Assembly (NCBI GenBank): GCA_002049495.1
Contig: LLYS01000001.1
Span: 248,001-312,000, forward strand
Length of the DNA stretch: 64,000 nt
Source of the DNA: Epsilonproteobacteria bacterium tcs-49
Lineage (GTDB): Bacteria; Campylobacterota; Campylobacteria; Campylobacterales; Sulfurovaceae
Direction: 5' to 3'
The notes beneath the pieces were generated by a model, which was given only the letters and a program-made list of their open reading frames with translations, was not told the DNA's origin and did no database searches. Shown piece after piece: positions 24,189-32,197 of this stretch; position 1 is the first letter of the stretch, and each line of letters begins with the position of its first letter. The position numbers and the translations under genes were made by a program.

Positions 24189-25985
24189 GTGCGATTTTTG
24201 CACCGCCGCCTCTCCTTAAGGGGCTTACAACTACTTTTACTGCTGCTGTATCTTTTGTCGCTGCTGCTTTTTTACGGCCTCTACCGCAGCGACGTGCACA
24301 CCTATGAACAGCGCAAGCTCGACAACACCGCCAAACAGTTCAACGGCGTGCTGTATATGTATGAAAAGATCGCTACGCATATCTACGAACACGTGGTCAA
24401 CCATGAACATATCACCGCTTTGCTGCACCGTGCGGCCCACTCCAAAGAGGATGAACGCAACCGTATCCGCAAGGAGCTTTACGCCCTGTTGCAAAACGAT
24501 TACGACAAGATCACCAAACAGGGTATCCGCCAATTCCACTTCCACCTTCCCGACAACACCAGCTTCCTGCGCTTCCACCGTCCGCAGCGCTACGGGGACA
24601 ACTTAACGCAGATCAGGGAATCGGTCCGGCTGAGCAACGCTTTGCAAAAACGGGTTACGGGCTTTGAAGAGGGCAAAATCTTTAACGGATTTCGCTACGT
24701 CTTTCCCGTTTTCTACAAAGAGATGCACGCGGGCAGCGTCGAAGTATCCATCTCCTTTTGGTCCGTTTTGCAGATGATGCAAAAGCTTTACGGGGTTGAC
24801 GGCAGCTTTTTCATCCTCAAACAGACGGTCCGATCCAAAGTCTTTGACAACGAACGCACCGGCAACTATATCCAAAGCTTTGCCTTTAGCGATTTTTACA
24901 AAGAGCGTCGGCAGCTGCAACGGATCGAGCATAAACTCCAAGACAGCTATATCGACCGGATCAATAGGACCCTTGCGGCCTCTTACGCAGAGCATATCAA
25001 AGCGTTTCTCCCCGTAGGCCACACCGTCAGCATCGACGGCAAAGACCTGTTTGCGGCGATGCTGCCCGTTACCAACATCCAAAACAAGCAGGTGGGGTAT
25101 GCGATATTTTACAGCGACAAAACCATCACCTCCTCCTTTTTTAAAGACCTTATTATCAACCTGCTGGGGTTGAGCGCTTTCTTTGCCACTTTATACGGGA
25201 TCGTTTTGTTTTTGAATAAGGAGCAAAAACATCTGCAGCAAAGCCTTAAACAGGAGCGGCGTATCCGTCAAAAGGAGCAGCTGCACCTCATAGAACAGAG
25301 CAAAACCGCCGCTTTGGGAGAGATGTTTGGCGTTATCGCCCACCAGTGGAAACAGCCGCTCAACACCCAAAGTATGCTTGCTTCGGAGTTGGAACTGCTG
25401 CTTGCCGAATCCCCGGTCGATACCAAAGCGCTCATGCAGGTTCAAAAAAACCTGCTGCGCCAAATCCGGTTCATGTCCGAAACGGTGGATGATTTTCAAG
25501 CTTTTATCACCCCCGAACACAAGCGGCGCACCTTCAATATCAAAACCCCGATAATGCAGATTTTGCGCATCATCGAAAAACCCCTTGAAAATGAGCGGAT
25601 CACCCTAAAACAGCACCTAAGCGACGAGTTTTTTGTCAACGGCGTTCCCAGCGAGCTCAAACATGTCATCCTCAATCTGCTCAATAACGCGAAGGAGGTG
25701 CTTACCAAACAAAAAAGCGAGCATAAAGCGATCGGTATCTCCCTGAGCCGGGAGGGGGATTACGGCTATATAACCGTATGGGACAACGGCGGCGGGATCG
25801 ATCCTAAGCTTCTGCCCGATAACCTTTTCGAAGTGCAGGTCACGACCAAACCCACCGGCAGCGGCATCGGACTGAGTCTGGCGCGGGTGATCATACAGGA
25901 GCACATGCACGGCTATATCAAAGCCTACAACGACGGCGACAAAGCGGTCTTTAGCATCAAACTGCCCCTGGTAAAAGAGGCTTAG
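24189..25985 (+). CDS. Membrane histidine kinase with double-Cache sensor
   Basis: 598 residues from GTG 24189 (GGGAGG ribosome site). Transmembrane helix 1 (about 10-33), a large periplasmic sensor (35-315), transmembrane helix 2 (about 318-338), coiled coil, DHp box GVIAHQWKQPLN, ATPase with NLLNNAKEV, WDNGGGI and GSGIGLSLAR. The motifs SFLRFHRPQRYGDNL and FNGFRYVFPVF are typical of the dCache_3 group of sensors, so a small periplasmic ligand is expected. Last gene of the 21364 operon; its 3' end overlaps the converging PAS gene by 4 bases. Confidence 0.87.
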   Translation: MRFLHRRLSLRGLQLLLLLLYLLSLLLFYGLYRSDVHTYEQRKLDNTAKQFNGVLYMYEKIATHIYEHVVNHEHITALLHRAAHSKEDERNRIRKELYALLQNDYDKITKQGIRQFHFHLPDNTSFLRFHRPQRYGDNLTQIRESVRLSNALQKRVTGFEEGKIFNGFRYVFPVFYKEMHAGSVEVSISFWSVLQMMQKLYGVDGSFFILKQTVRSKVFDNERTGNYIQSFAFSDFYKERRQLQRIEHKLQDSYIDRINRTLAASYAEHIKAFLPVGHTVSIDGKDLFAAMLPVTNIQNKQVGYAIFYSDKTITSSFFKDLIINLLGLSAFFATLYGIVLFLNKEQKHLQQSLKQERRIRQKEQLHLIEQSKTAALGEMFGVIAHQWKQPLNTQSMLASELELLLAESPVDTKALMQVQKNLLRQIRFMSETVDDFQAFITPEHKRRTFNIKTPIMQILRIIEKPLENERITLKQHLSDEFFVNGVPSELKHVILNLLNNAKEVLTKQKSEHKAIGISLSREGDYGYITVWDNGGGIDPKLLPDNLFEVQVTTKPTGSGIGLSLARVIIQEHMHGYIKAYNDGDKAVFSIKLPLVKEA

Positions 25986-26317
25986 CGCAAGATAACAATC
26001 TGCAGGGAGCCTTCCTCCTCCGGTGCTTCGGTGATGCGGACGGAAAAATACTCTCCGTTGACGCACAGCATCTTTTCAGGTGTTTCCTGCAGCTGTTCCA
26101 GCCAGTCCCGGCCGCTGGCACAACCGCTGCGGGGAAGAAAGTATCCGCTTATATCCTCCCTATTCCGATCTTTCTCCGGCATCAAAGTATCAAAAACCTC
26201 ATTGGAATAATAGAGGATGTGGCCGTCGGTGATGAAAGCGGCGCTTTCGATAGTTGTAAGAAGATAGCGGATAAACTCCAAAGGTGGGTTGTTTTCTGCC
26301 GGCTTGGCGGTATGCAT
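25982..26317 (-). CDS. Small single PAS-domain protein
   Basis: 111 residues from ATG 26317, which has an AAGGAA ribosome site; the longer frame to 26356 lacks support. The sequence FIRYLLTTIESAAFITDGHILYYSNEVFDTLM followed by C-terminal beta strands fits a lone PAS domain, without the IRHPD motif of the CetB type. It lies downstream of cetA on the same strand and may act in the same energy-taxis unit. Cofactor and partner are unknown. Confidence 0.6.
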   Translation of the reverse strand: MHTAKPAENNPPLEFIRYLLTTIESAAFITDGHILYYSNEVFDTLMPEKDRNREDISGYFLPRSGCASGRDWLEQLQETPEKMLCVNGEYFSVRITEAPEEEGSLQIVILR

Positions 26318-26345
26318 AGGTTTCCTTTGATAAAAGTTGGGGCGC

Positions 26346-26376
26346 AAGCATAACAAATTCGGGATTTATTATGCTT
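26346..26376 (-). other. Inverted repeat between cetA and the PAS gene
   Basis: AAGCATAA (26346-26353) pairs with TTATGCTT (26369-26376). It lies 22 bases after the cetA stop in transcript direction. No T-run follows, so it may be a processing hairpin or weak terminator ahead of the small PAS gene. Confidence 0.35.
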
Positions 26377-26398
26377 GAATAAACGCCATTTTGCGGAA

Positions 26399-27751
26399 TT
26401 AAATACTTTTTTTCAAAGTCAGGGCCAAATCAGAAACCCTGTCGGAAACCTCATAGGTTTCCTGGGAGAGATCTAAATTCTTATTGGAAAGCCTTTCCAG
26501 CATATAGAGCGCTTCGTTGATCTGTTCAATTCCGTTGTTCTGCTCGGTAGTGATATGGCTGACCTCCTGTGAAGCGCTTTTGGAATCTCCGATCTTGCCG
26601 TTGATGCGCTCGATGGTTGCGACCATACTCTCCAAGCGCTCCTCCCCCTTTTTCGACGAGGCCAGAGAGCGTTCTACGATCGTTTTGACGTTTTGCACCA
26701 CCTCAGAGCTTTTGGAAGCCAACGCCCCGACCTCCTGGGCGACGATGCTAAACCCCCTGCCGTGCTCGCCGGCACTGGCGGCTTCGACCGAAGCGTTGAG
26801 GCTGAGGATATTGGTCTGTACCGCTATCTCTTCGAGATTCTTGGTCGCATCGGCGATCTGGGCGGCGGCGTGGGTGACTTCCGCGATATATTCCCTGGTA
26901 TCCACCGCTTCACTGCGCCCCTGGCGTAGTGCTTGTTCGATCACTTCTACCGAGCGGTTCATCCCGCTGATCTTTTCGCTGACCCCCGCGATACTGGAGC
27001 TGATCTGCGTTGCGGCCGCGGCGGTTTCTTCGAGGCTGGAAGCCTGCTCGTTGGAACTATTTTGCAAATTGTTTACGATCGTTTTCAATTCATCAGCCTG
27101 TTTGGTCAATTCCGCCGCGTAGTGCATATTGTTTTTACGCACCACGCCCAACTGGTCGCCGAGGTCATTGACTCCTTCAATCAGGGTTCCGATCCCCCCT
27201 TTTTGCTTATAATCCTGCAGATGGTTTTCAAAATCCTTCCTGCTGTAACTTTCAAAGACATTCAATACATTGGTGATGATTCCGTCAACCTTGCCGAACA
27301 TGTCGTTGAGGGTTTTGGCGATATATTTGAGCTGGGGATTTTTTGTTTCAAACGTGATCCGCTCATCGAGGTAGCCGTCGCTGACCTTTTCGCATGTGAT
27401 CATGATATCCCCGTAAATACCCAGGTTATCGGTTTCGCGCTGCTTGAACGCGCCGAGTGTTTTTTCTATCTCCTCTTTGATTACCCCCATACAGGAAGCT
27501 TCGATCGGATAGTGTTCCATATTGACGTCGTTGCGCTTGCCCAAAATGAACTCCACAAACTCCCCGTTGAGCTTTTGCACCGTTTGCATATCCCTCTGGG
27601 CCCGCCGCTGCTCCGCAAAGATCACCGCAAACGCCCCTACAACAAGAACCAAAGCGATAACCCCTACCGCTGCGGAACCGCTCAACACTCCCGTGCATCC
27701 CAGGATGATCCCAAGTCCCATCACAAACATCGCACCTTGAAGTTTACTCAT
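26399..27751 (-). CDS. cetA: CetA-type energy-taxis receptor (membrane-anchored, no sensor domain)
   Basis: 450 residues. Two short transmembrane helices close together at the N-terminus (about 7-24 and 28-46) leave almost no periplasmic part, followed by a HAMP-like region (about 95-200) and a signalling domain with tip [29 protein letters not shown] receptor without its own sensor, directly after a PAS-only gene, matches the Campylobacter jejuni CetA/CetB pair. There the PAS protein senses redox or energy state and passes the signal through CetA. No pentapeptide tail. The start is 3 bases after the cetB stop. Confidence 0.82.
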   Translation of the reverse strand: MSKLQGAMFVMGLGIILGCTGVLSGSAAVGVIALVLVVGAFAVIFAEQRRAQRDMQTVQKLNGEFVEFILGKRNDVNMEHYPIEASCMGVIKEEIEKTLGAFKQRETDNLGIYGDIMITCEKVSDGYLDERITFETKNPQLKYIAKTLNDMFGKVDGIITNVLNVFESYSRKDFENHLQDYKQKGGIGTLIEGVNDLGDQLGVVRKNNMHYAAELTKQADELKTIVNNLQNSSNEQASSLEETAAAATQISSSIAGVSEKISGMNRSVEVIEQALRQGRSEAVDTREYIAEVTHAAAQIADATKNLEEIAVQTNILSLNASVEAASAGEHGRGFSIVAQEVGALASKSSEVVQNVKTIVERSLASSKKGEERLESMVATIERINGKIGDSKSASQEVSHITTEQNNGIEQINEALYMLERLSNKNLDLSQETYEVSDRVSDLALTLKKSI

Positions 27752-27754
27752 CTA

Positions 27755-28141
27755 TCACCTCATCGTCCCGTAGAGTTTTTCCGCCGCTTCTACCTCCTGG
27801 GGCGTCGGCTTTTTCCGCACGGAGATATAGCGTATTTGACCGCTTTTCTCATTGGCAAACACCGTAGCGTTCACCCAGTAGAATTTTCCCGTTTTCGTTC
27901 TGTTTTTCACGATTCCGTTCCATACTTTGCCCTGCTTGATCGTATCCCATAGATCTTTGAATGCGGCTTTTGGCATATCGGGATGGCGGATAATGTTGTG
28001 GGGTTTGCCGATAAGCTCCTCCTTGTCGTACTCCGCGATTTTGCAAAAATCCCCGTTGGCGTAAAGGATATTGCCGCGGTGGTCGGTTTCGGAAGTAATC
28101 ATGGTATCGTGCTTCAATACGACTTCGTTGTCCTGTCTCAA
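27755..28141 (-). CDS. cetB: CetB-type PAS redox sensor
   Basis: 128 residues from TTG 28141, chosen because GAAGGAG lies 5-6 bases upstream; an in-frame GTG at 28195 is the alternative and lies within a structured leader. A single PAS domain with EELIGKPHNIIRHPDMP and WNGIVKNRTKTGKFYWV, the Aer/CetB signature associated with FAD binding. It should sense electron-transport state in the cytoplasm and signal through the adjacent CetA. In C. jejuni the order is cetA then cetB; here cetB is first. Confidence 0.8.
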   Translation of the reverse strand: MRQDNEVVLKHDTMITSETDHRGNILYANGDFCKIAEYDKEELIGKPHNIIRHPDMPKAAFKDLWDTIKQGKVWNGIVKNRTKTGKFYWVNATVFANEKSGQIRYISVRKKPTPQEVEAAEKLYGTMR

Positions 28142-28166
28142 CCCTGCTCCTTCAAATAGTTTCAAA

Positions 28167-28214
28167 GGATAGCTCAAAGCATCCGCTGACGCCACCGGGT
28201 AATCTAAGCTATCC
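28167..28214 (-). promoter_or_regulatory. Structured leader of cetBA
   Basis: In the transcript, GGATAGCT (28214-28207) can pair perfectly with AGCTATCC (28174-28167). The 32-base interior can form an inner stem (GCGTC with GATGC, one G-U pair). It lies between the direct-repeat promoter and the favoured TTG start. It matches no riboswitch class that I recognise; it may be a translation-control hairpin. Confidence 0.4.
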
Positions 28215-28226
28215 TATCGGGGTAAA

Positions 28227-28258
28227 ACTATACTCTATAAAAGTGTGCAGATTATGTG
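28227..28258 (-). promoter_or_regulatory. YACAY direct-repeat promoter, cetBA
   Basis: On the minus strand: CACAT (28258-28254), N6, CACAC (28247-28243), N10, TATAGT (28232-28227). Spacing identical to the other sensory promoters. Confidence 0.62.
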
Positions 28259-28260
28259 CT

Positions 28261-29667
28261 TTAAACTTCCCCAAGGCTGTGTTCGAGACTGATAACCGTT
28301 TTTACCCCTTCGCCGTGATTGTGCATACTGATCCTGCCGTTTGAATACTTTTCAATGATCATTTTGCTCATATAAAGGCCGATCCCCGTTCCCTCGGCTT
28401 TGAACTTGGTAGTAAAGTAGGGTTCAAAAACCTTTTCCAGTACCTCCGGTTCCGCTCCTCCGGCGTTATCTGCGATCTCCATCCTTACGGCGGTATCATC
28501 GCATTCAATGAGGATTTTGATCTCCGGACGGGGTGTTTTGTGCAGTTCAAAAGCATCCTTTGAATTGTTGAGAATATTAAGCAGCACCTGCTCAAACTCC
28601 CCCTTGTACCCTTTGACGCGGCAGTTGTAGCGATCTGAGACCGCCACATCGATCTCCAGATGGGCAAAGCTCCCCTCCATAAGCTGCAGCACCGTATCCA
28701 CCGATTCGCGCAGGGAAAAGACCTCCTTCTCCTTGGCCGGTTTGAAAAAGTGCCGGAAATCATCGATAGTATGGCTCAGCTTTTTGATATAACGATCGCA
28801 TTTTTGCATATACTCCTGGATATATTTTTGATCGACCAATCCCTCTTCAAAATCATCTTCAAGCAGCTGCGTATTGATAGAAAGAGCATTGAGCGGCTGT
28901 CGCCACTGGTGGGCTATATTGCTGATCATCTCCCCCATGGAAGCCATCTTGGATTGCTGGATCAGCATTTGATCCTTTTGGCGCAGCTGCGCCACCTTTT
29001 GCTCCACCTTTTGACGCAGCGTCGCGTTGAACTCCCGAAGCTGGGCGGTTTTTTGCTCCACGCGCTGTTCCAGGGTATTGTTTAATTTTTGCAGCATCTT
29101 CGCGTAGCGGTGCAGCTTTAACGCAAAAAGCTGCGCGATAGCAAAGGTTATCAACGACGCCACCAGCATCGCCGCCGCCGCGATTTTTATATTCTTTTCG
29201 ATGTGGTGGCTGATGCGTCTTTGTATCTGTGCTTTGATCTGTTCTATCTGCTTGTGTAAATCATCAAAGTAAAAACCGCTGCCGACAATCCAGTTCCACG
29301 GTTTATAGTAGTAAAAATAGCTGTAGCGCTGTGAATACTCATCGCTTTGGGGTTTTTTAAACCGGTATCCCATATACCCCTCCCCGCGCTTGCGCAGCAT
29401 CGCAAGGTAGTTTTTCCGGTACTGCTTCCCTTCCGCGTCGGAAAAATCATCGGAGATCACTTTGCCTTGCAGCTTTGGATCGATGGAAAGGACGATTTTG
29501 CCGAAATTTTTACCGCCTTGAAGTCCCCTGTCGGTCGCGATGATAAATAGATAGTTTTCGGGGGTGCTTTCAAAGCTTTTTAACCCCTCAAGCGTTTTTT
29601 CCCCGGAGCGGATCCTCTTCGAGTACCTTTCTGGCTTTGGCGAAGACCTTTTCCCACTGGCGCTCAA
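28261..29667 (-). pseudogene. Histidine kinase lacking its N-terminal membrane anchor and part of its Cache sensor
   Basis: Recognisable sequence begins only at about 29590. It is the second half of a single-Cache periplasmic sensor (ENYLFIIATDRGLQGGKNFGK, YYKPWNWIVGSGFYFDDL), then a transmembrane helix, coiled coil, DHp box SNIAHQWRQPLN and an intact ATPase (NILNNSKD, ADNAGGA, GTGIGLYMSK). The first transmembrane helix and first part of the sensor are missing. Upstream codons to the ATG at 29667 merely re-read the end of the beta-propeller gene in another frame. A deletion that joined the two genes is the simplest explanation. The kinase domain could still be made, but the sensor would not be exported. 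Confidence 0.6.
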
Positions 29668-30910
29668 GTTTTTGATACAGGTTGAGCTTTTGGATAATGG
29701 GATACTTGGCCGCTATCTGATACGCAAGGGGGTATTTTTTCTCATTGACCGCTTCGATAAACTCGGCGATATGATCTTTTTGCAGCATCAGCGTATCCAA
29801 AGACTGCTGGAACTCTTCAAACCCCATGAAAGGTTCCACCAACTCCAAAGCCTCCTCCAGGCGATCCTTGGCTATGAGCTCCTGGGCTTTTTTGTAGATA
29901 TCCTCAAACCCCGCTTTAAACTTCTCTATCCCCGGGTCCAGATACAAAAAGGAGTTCTCATCCAAAATCTTCTTTGCCCGCGCATAATCTTTTACCTCCA
30001 CGTTGACGTGAAAATCATCCTTTTTATGTCCCATATCCACCGTGTGGATCGTTCCGTTGATATAGGTTAGTTGCAACACCTCCCCATCCAGCGAAAGGGA
30101 GGTCACCCCCTCATCCTCCATATCCACGCTAAACACCGCACGGTTTTGGAAAGGATCAAGCAGATAAAGCCGGTTCTTTCTCGTTCCCACAATAACGTAG
30201 CGCCCATCCCCGGTCAAAACCGCTTCGGTTACCCACTGATTGAAAAGGACCCGTGAATCGGTCACCTTGCCCAACACGCAATCGTAAACGCTGCTGTACC
30301 CCTCCCGGTCCATCAGCAAAATCTTTTTATCATCGTCAAAAAATACCGCCGCTTCCACGACGCCGTTGAGGGTAAAGTGTTTCAACTTATCGTTTGTGAG
30401 GTTTAAAACGAGATTTTCCATATTGAAATAGGAAACGACCGCGCAATCCCCCGAGTGGGAAAATGACGCACAGGAGGCGAAATCGGGCTTGTTTTTAAAG
30501 ATATAGCGGATCTTTTTACTTTTGGTATCGATCAAAAAAGCTTTCCCGTCCGCCCCGGCACAGAGTAGATGCTTTCTGTCGGGGCTGTATCTGGTAAGTT
30601 CGATATCCTGTTCATGCAGTTCGCGTTTGAAAAAGGGTTTGAGCTTTCCCTCCTCGCTGTAGCGTGCCTGCAACAGCGTCTTTTTAGCCGGTACCGCGAC
30701 GAAACCTCCCCGTACGCTGAAAGCTTTGGAAAAGAGGTGCCGCCCGCTGCCCTCTTTGAGCAGCTTCATCTTGGTAATGAGTCCGTAGGAACTGTCAAAG
30801 ATATATAAAACCGCCTGTACGTCAACGATAAAGATATACTCGCCGCTCTTTTGCGCTTCCAAAATGCCGTTTTGAAGTTTAAAATATTTTTGCGTTGCGT
30901 AAGCGGCCAT
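29588..30910 (-). CDS. Beta-propeller (WD40-like) protein with helical C-terminal region
   Basis: 440 residues, no signal peptide. Residues 1-290 show repeated four-strand units (for example LYIFDSSYGLITKM, AFLIDTKSKKIRYIF, LYLLDPFQNRAVFSV), fitting a WD40-like propeller. Residues 300-440 are helical, TPR-like. The protein ends abruptly at EEDPLRGKNA exactly where the truncated kinase begins, so its C-terminus may also have been cut by the same deletion. Such proteins occur beside signalling genes in relatives, but I know of no function. It starts 4 bases after the receiver-PAS gene. Confidence 0.65.
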   Translation of the reverse strand: MAAYATQKYFKLQNGILEAQKSGEYIFIVDVQAVLYIFDSSYGLITKMKLLKEGSGRHLFSKAFSVRGGFVAVPAKKTLLQARYSEEGKLKPFFKRELHEQDIELTRYSPDRKHLLCAGADGKAFLIDTKSKKIRYIFKNKPDFASCASFSHSGDCAVVSYFNMENLVLNLTNDKLKHFTLNGVVEAAVFFDDDKKILLMDREGYSSVYDCVLGKVTDSRVLFNQWVTEAVLTGDGRYVIVGTRKNRLYLLDPFQNRAVFSVDMEDEGVTSLSLDGEVLQLTYINGTIHTVDMGHKKDDFHVNVEVKDYARAKKILDENSFLYLDPGIEKFKAGFEDIYKKAQELIAKDRLEEALELVEPFMGFEEFQQSLDTLMLQKDHIAEFIEAVNEKKYPLAYQIAAKYPIIQKLNLYQKLERQWEKVFAKARKVLEEDPLRGKNA

Positions 30911-30913
30911 CTG

Positions 30914-32074
30914 TTATCGCTTTTCAAAAAGAGTCAGGATAAAACCCTCCTGCTTTGGAGCGAGATTGAGATAAAACTCCCGCCCATCTATCAAAACCAG
31001 TGCCTCTTCCCCGGCAAGCTCATAGCGCTGTTCCAGGGGAAACTCCTCATCGTCGTACAGATAGCCCTCTTCTTTTTCAAACAGCTCCGCAGACGCTGCG
31101 GGAAGACTCCACTCCCGTAAAAACAGCTCTTGGAACAACCCGTTGGTTTGGGTAATTTGGCGAGAATCCTTTTTTAAAAACAGCGCGGGAAGGGGGATCA
31201 CGTCCAAAACTTCCTGGGATCTGAGCGTCAGCGCTTTTGAAACCTCCTCCTTTCGCTGGGAATCTTTAAGCTTTTCAAGCTCCCTTTCTTTAAGCACCAG
31301 GTCGGTGATATCGTCTCTGATCCCGGCATATTCGATCACCTCCCCTTTTTTATCGGTGATGGGAACGATCGTTGCGTCCACGTAGTAGGGATCTCCGTTT
31401 TTTTTGCGGTTTTTCACCATCCCCTTCCACACCTTCTTCGCATGCAGCGTTTCCCACATCTGCGCAAAAGCTTCCTTGGGCATATCGGGGTGACGAACGA
31501 TACTGTGGGGCTGCCCCACGAGCTCTTCCAAGCTGTATCCGGAAACTTCACGGAACTGACGGTTGGCATATTTGATCCTGCCGGAAAGATCGCCGATGGA
31601 GAAGATGGTCGATTCATCCACCGCTTTTTTGTACTCCTCCATCAAGCGTGTCGCTTCGGTACGCTCCTGCTCGAGCTTGCGCGTTTTGGTCAATGAGTTC
31701 AACTGTCCCAAAACCTTGCTTAGCGAAACATCCAGCATCTGATAATTGATGGGTTTGATCAAAAACCTGTCAACCCCCATTTCGATCGCCCGTATCAACT
31801 CCATACGATCATCTTTGCCGCTGATGAGCATAGTGATCAATTCGGGTTTGATCCGCTTCATCTGTTCGATCATCGCAATCCCGTCAAGCTTGGGCATGGT
31901 GATATCCGAGATAACAAAATCGTATATTTCGGGCTGCCGGGTAAAAAGTTCCAGCCCCTGCTGTCCATCTTCCGCGCAATCCACGTTTTCAAAATAGCGT
32001 TTTTTCAAAATTCTGTAAAACGAATCTCTGGTTGCGCTGTTATCTTCCACATACAGTACCCGGATACCATCCAT
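30914..32074 (-). CDS. Response regulator with Aer-type PAS and second PAS-like domain
   Basis: 386 residues from ATG 32074 (AAGGG 8 bases upstream); an ATG at 32098 is possible. Receiver (about 4-120): RVLYVEDNSA, acceptor in DFVISDITMPKLDG, Lys in RFLIKPIN. PAS (about 145-265) with GQPHSIVRHPDMP, the Aer/CetB-type motif. A second PAS-like region (about 290-386) lacks it. No DNA-binding or catalytic domain. A receiver joined to a redox-type PAS suggests a protein that integrates phosphorylation with redox state. First gene of its operon. Confidence 0.82.
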   Translation of the reverse strand: MDGIRVLYVEDNSATRDSFYRILKKRYFENVDCAEDGQQGLELFTRQPEIYDFVISDITMPKLDGIAMIEQMKRIKPELITMLISGKDDRMELIRAIEMGVDRFLIKPINYQMLDVSLSKVLGQLNSLTKTRKLEQERTEATRLMEEYKKAVDESTIFSIGDLSGRIKYANRQFREVSGYSLEELVGQPHSIVRHPDMPKEAFAQMWETLHAKKVWKGMVKNRKKNGDPYYVDATIVPITDKKGEVIEYAGIRDDITDLVLKERELEKLKDSQRKEEVSKALTLRSQEVLDVIPLPALFLKKDSRQITQTNGLFQELFLREWSLPAASAELFEKEEGYLYDDEEFPLEQRYELAGEEALVLIDGREFYLNLAPKQEGFILTLFEKR

Positions 32075-32104
32075 GACAAAGCCCTTTTTTATAAACATTT
32101 ATCA

Positions 32105-32136
32105 ATTATAAAGTATGGATATGTAGGATTTATGTA
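32105..32136 (-). promoter_or_regulatory. YACAY direct-repeat promoter, receiver-PAS operon
   Basis: On the minus strand: TACAT (32136-32132), N6, TACAT (32125-32121), N10, TATAAT (32110-32105). More half-sites (TACAT, TACAC) occur further upstream, to about 32165. Both half-sites are perfect TACAT, so this is the cleanest direct repeat of the set. Confidence 0.65.
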
Positions 32137-32197
32137 GGGGAGGAAAAATGTAAAAAGAAAGTGTAGAAAATAAAACCGCGGCTAAAGGGGGATCCCT

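Noticed and set aside
28167-28214. c-di-GMP (GEMM) riboswitch in the cetBA leader
   Set aside because: The conserved GEMM core bases and tetraloop-receptor pattern are absent; kept only as an unclassified structured leader.
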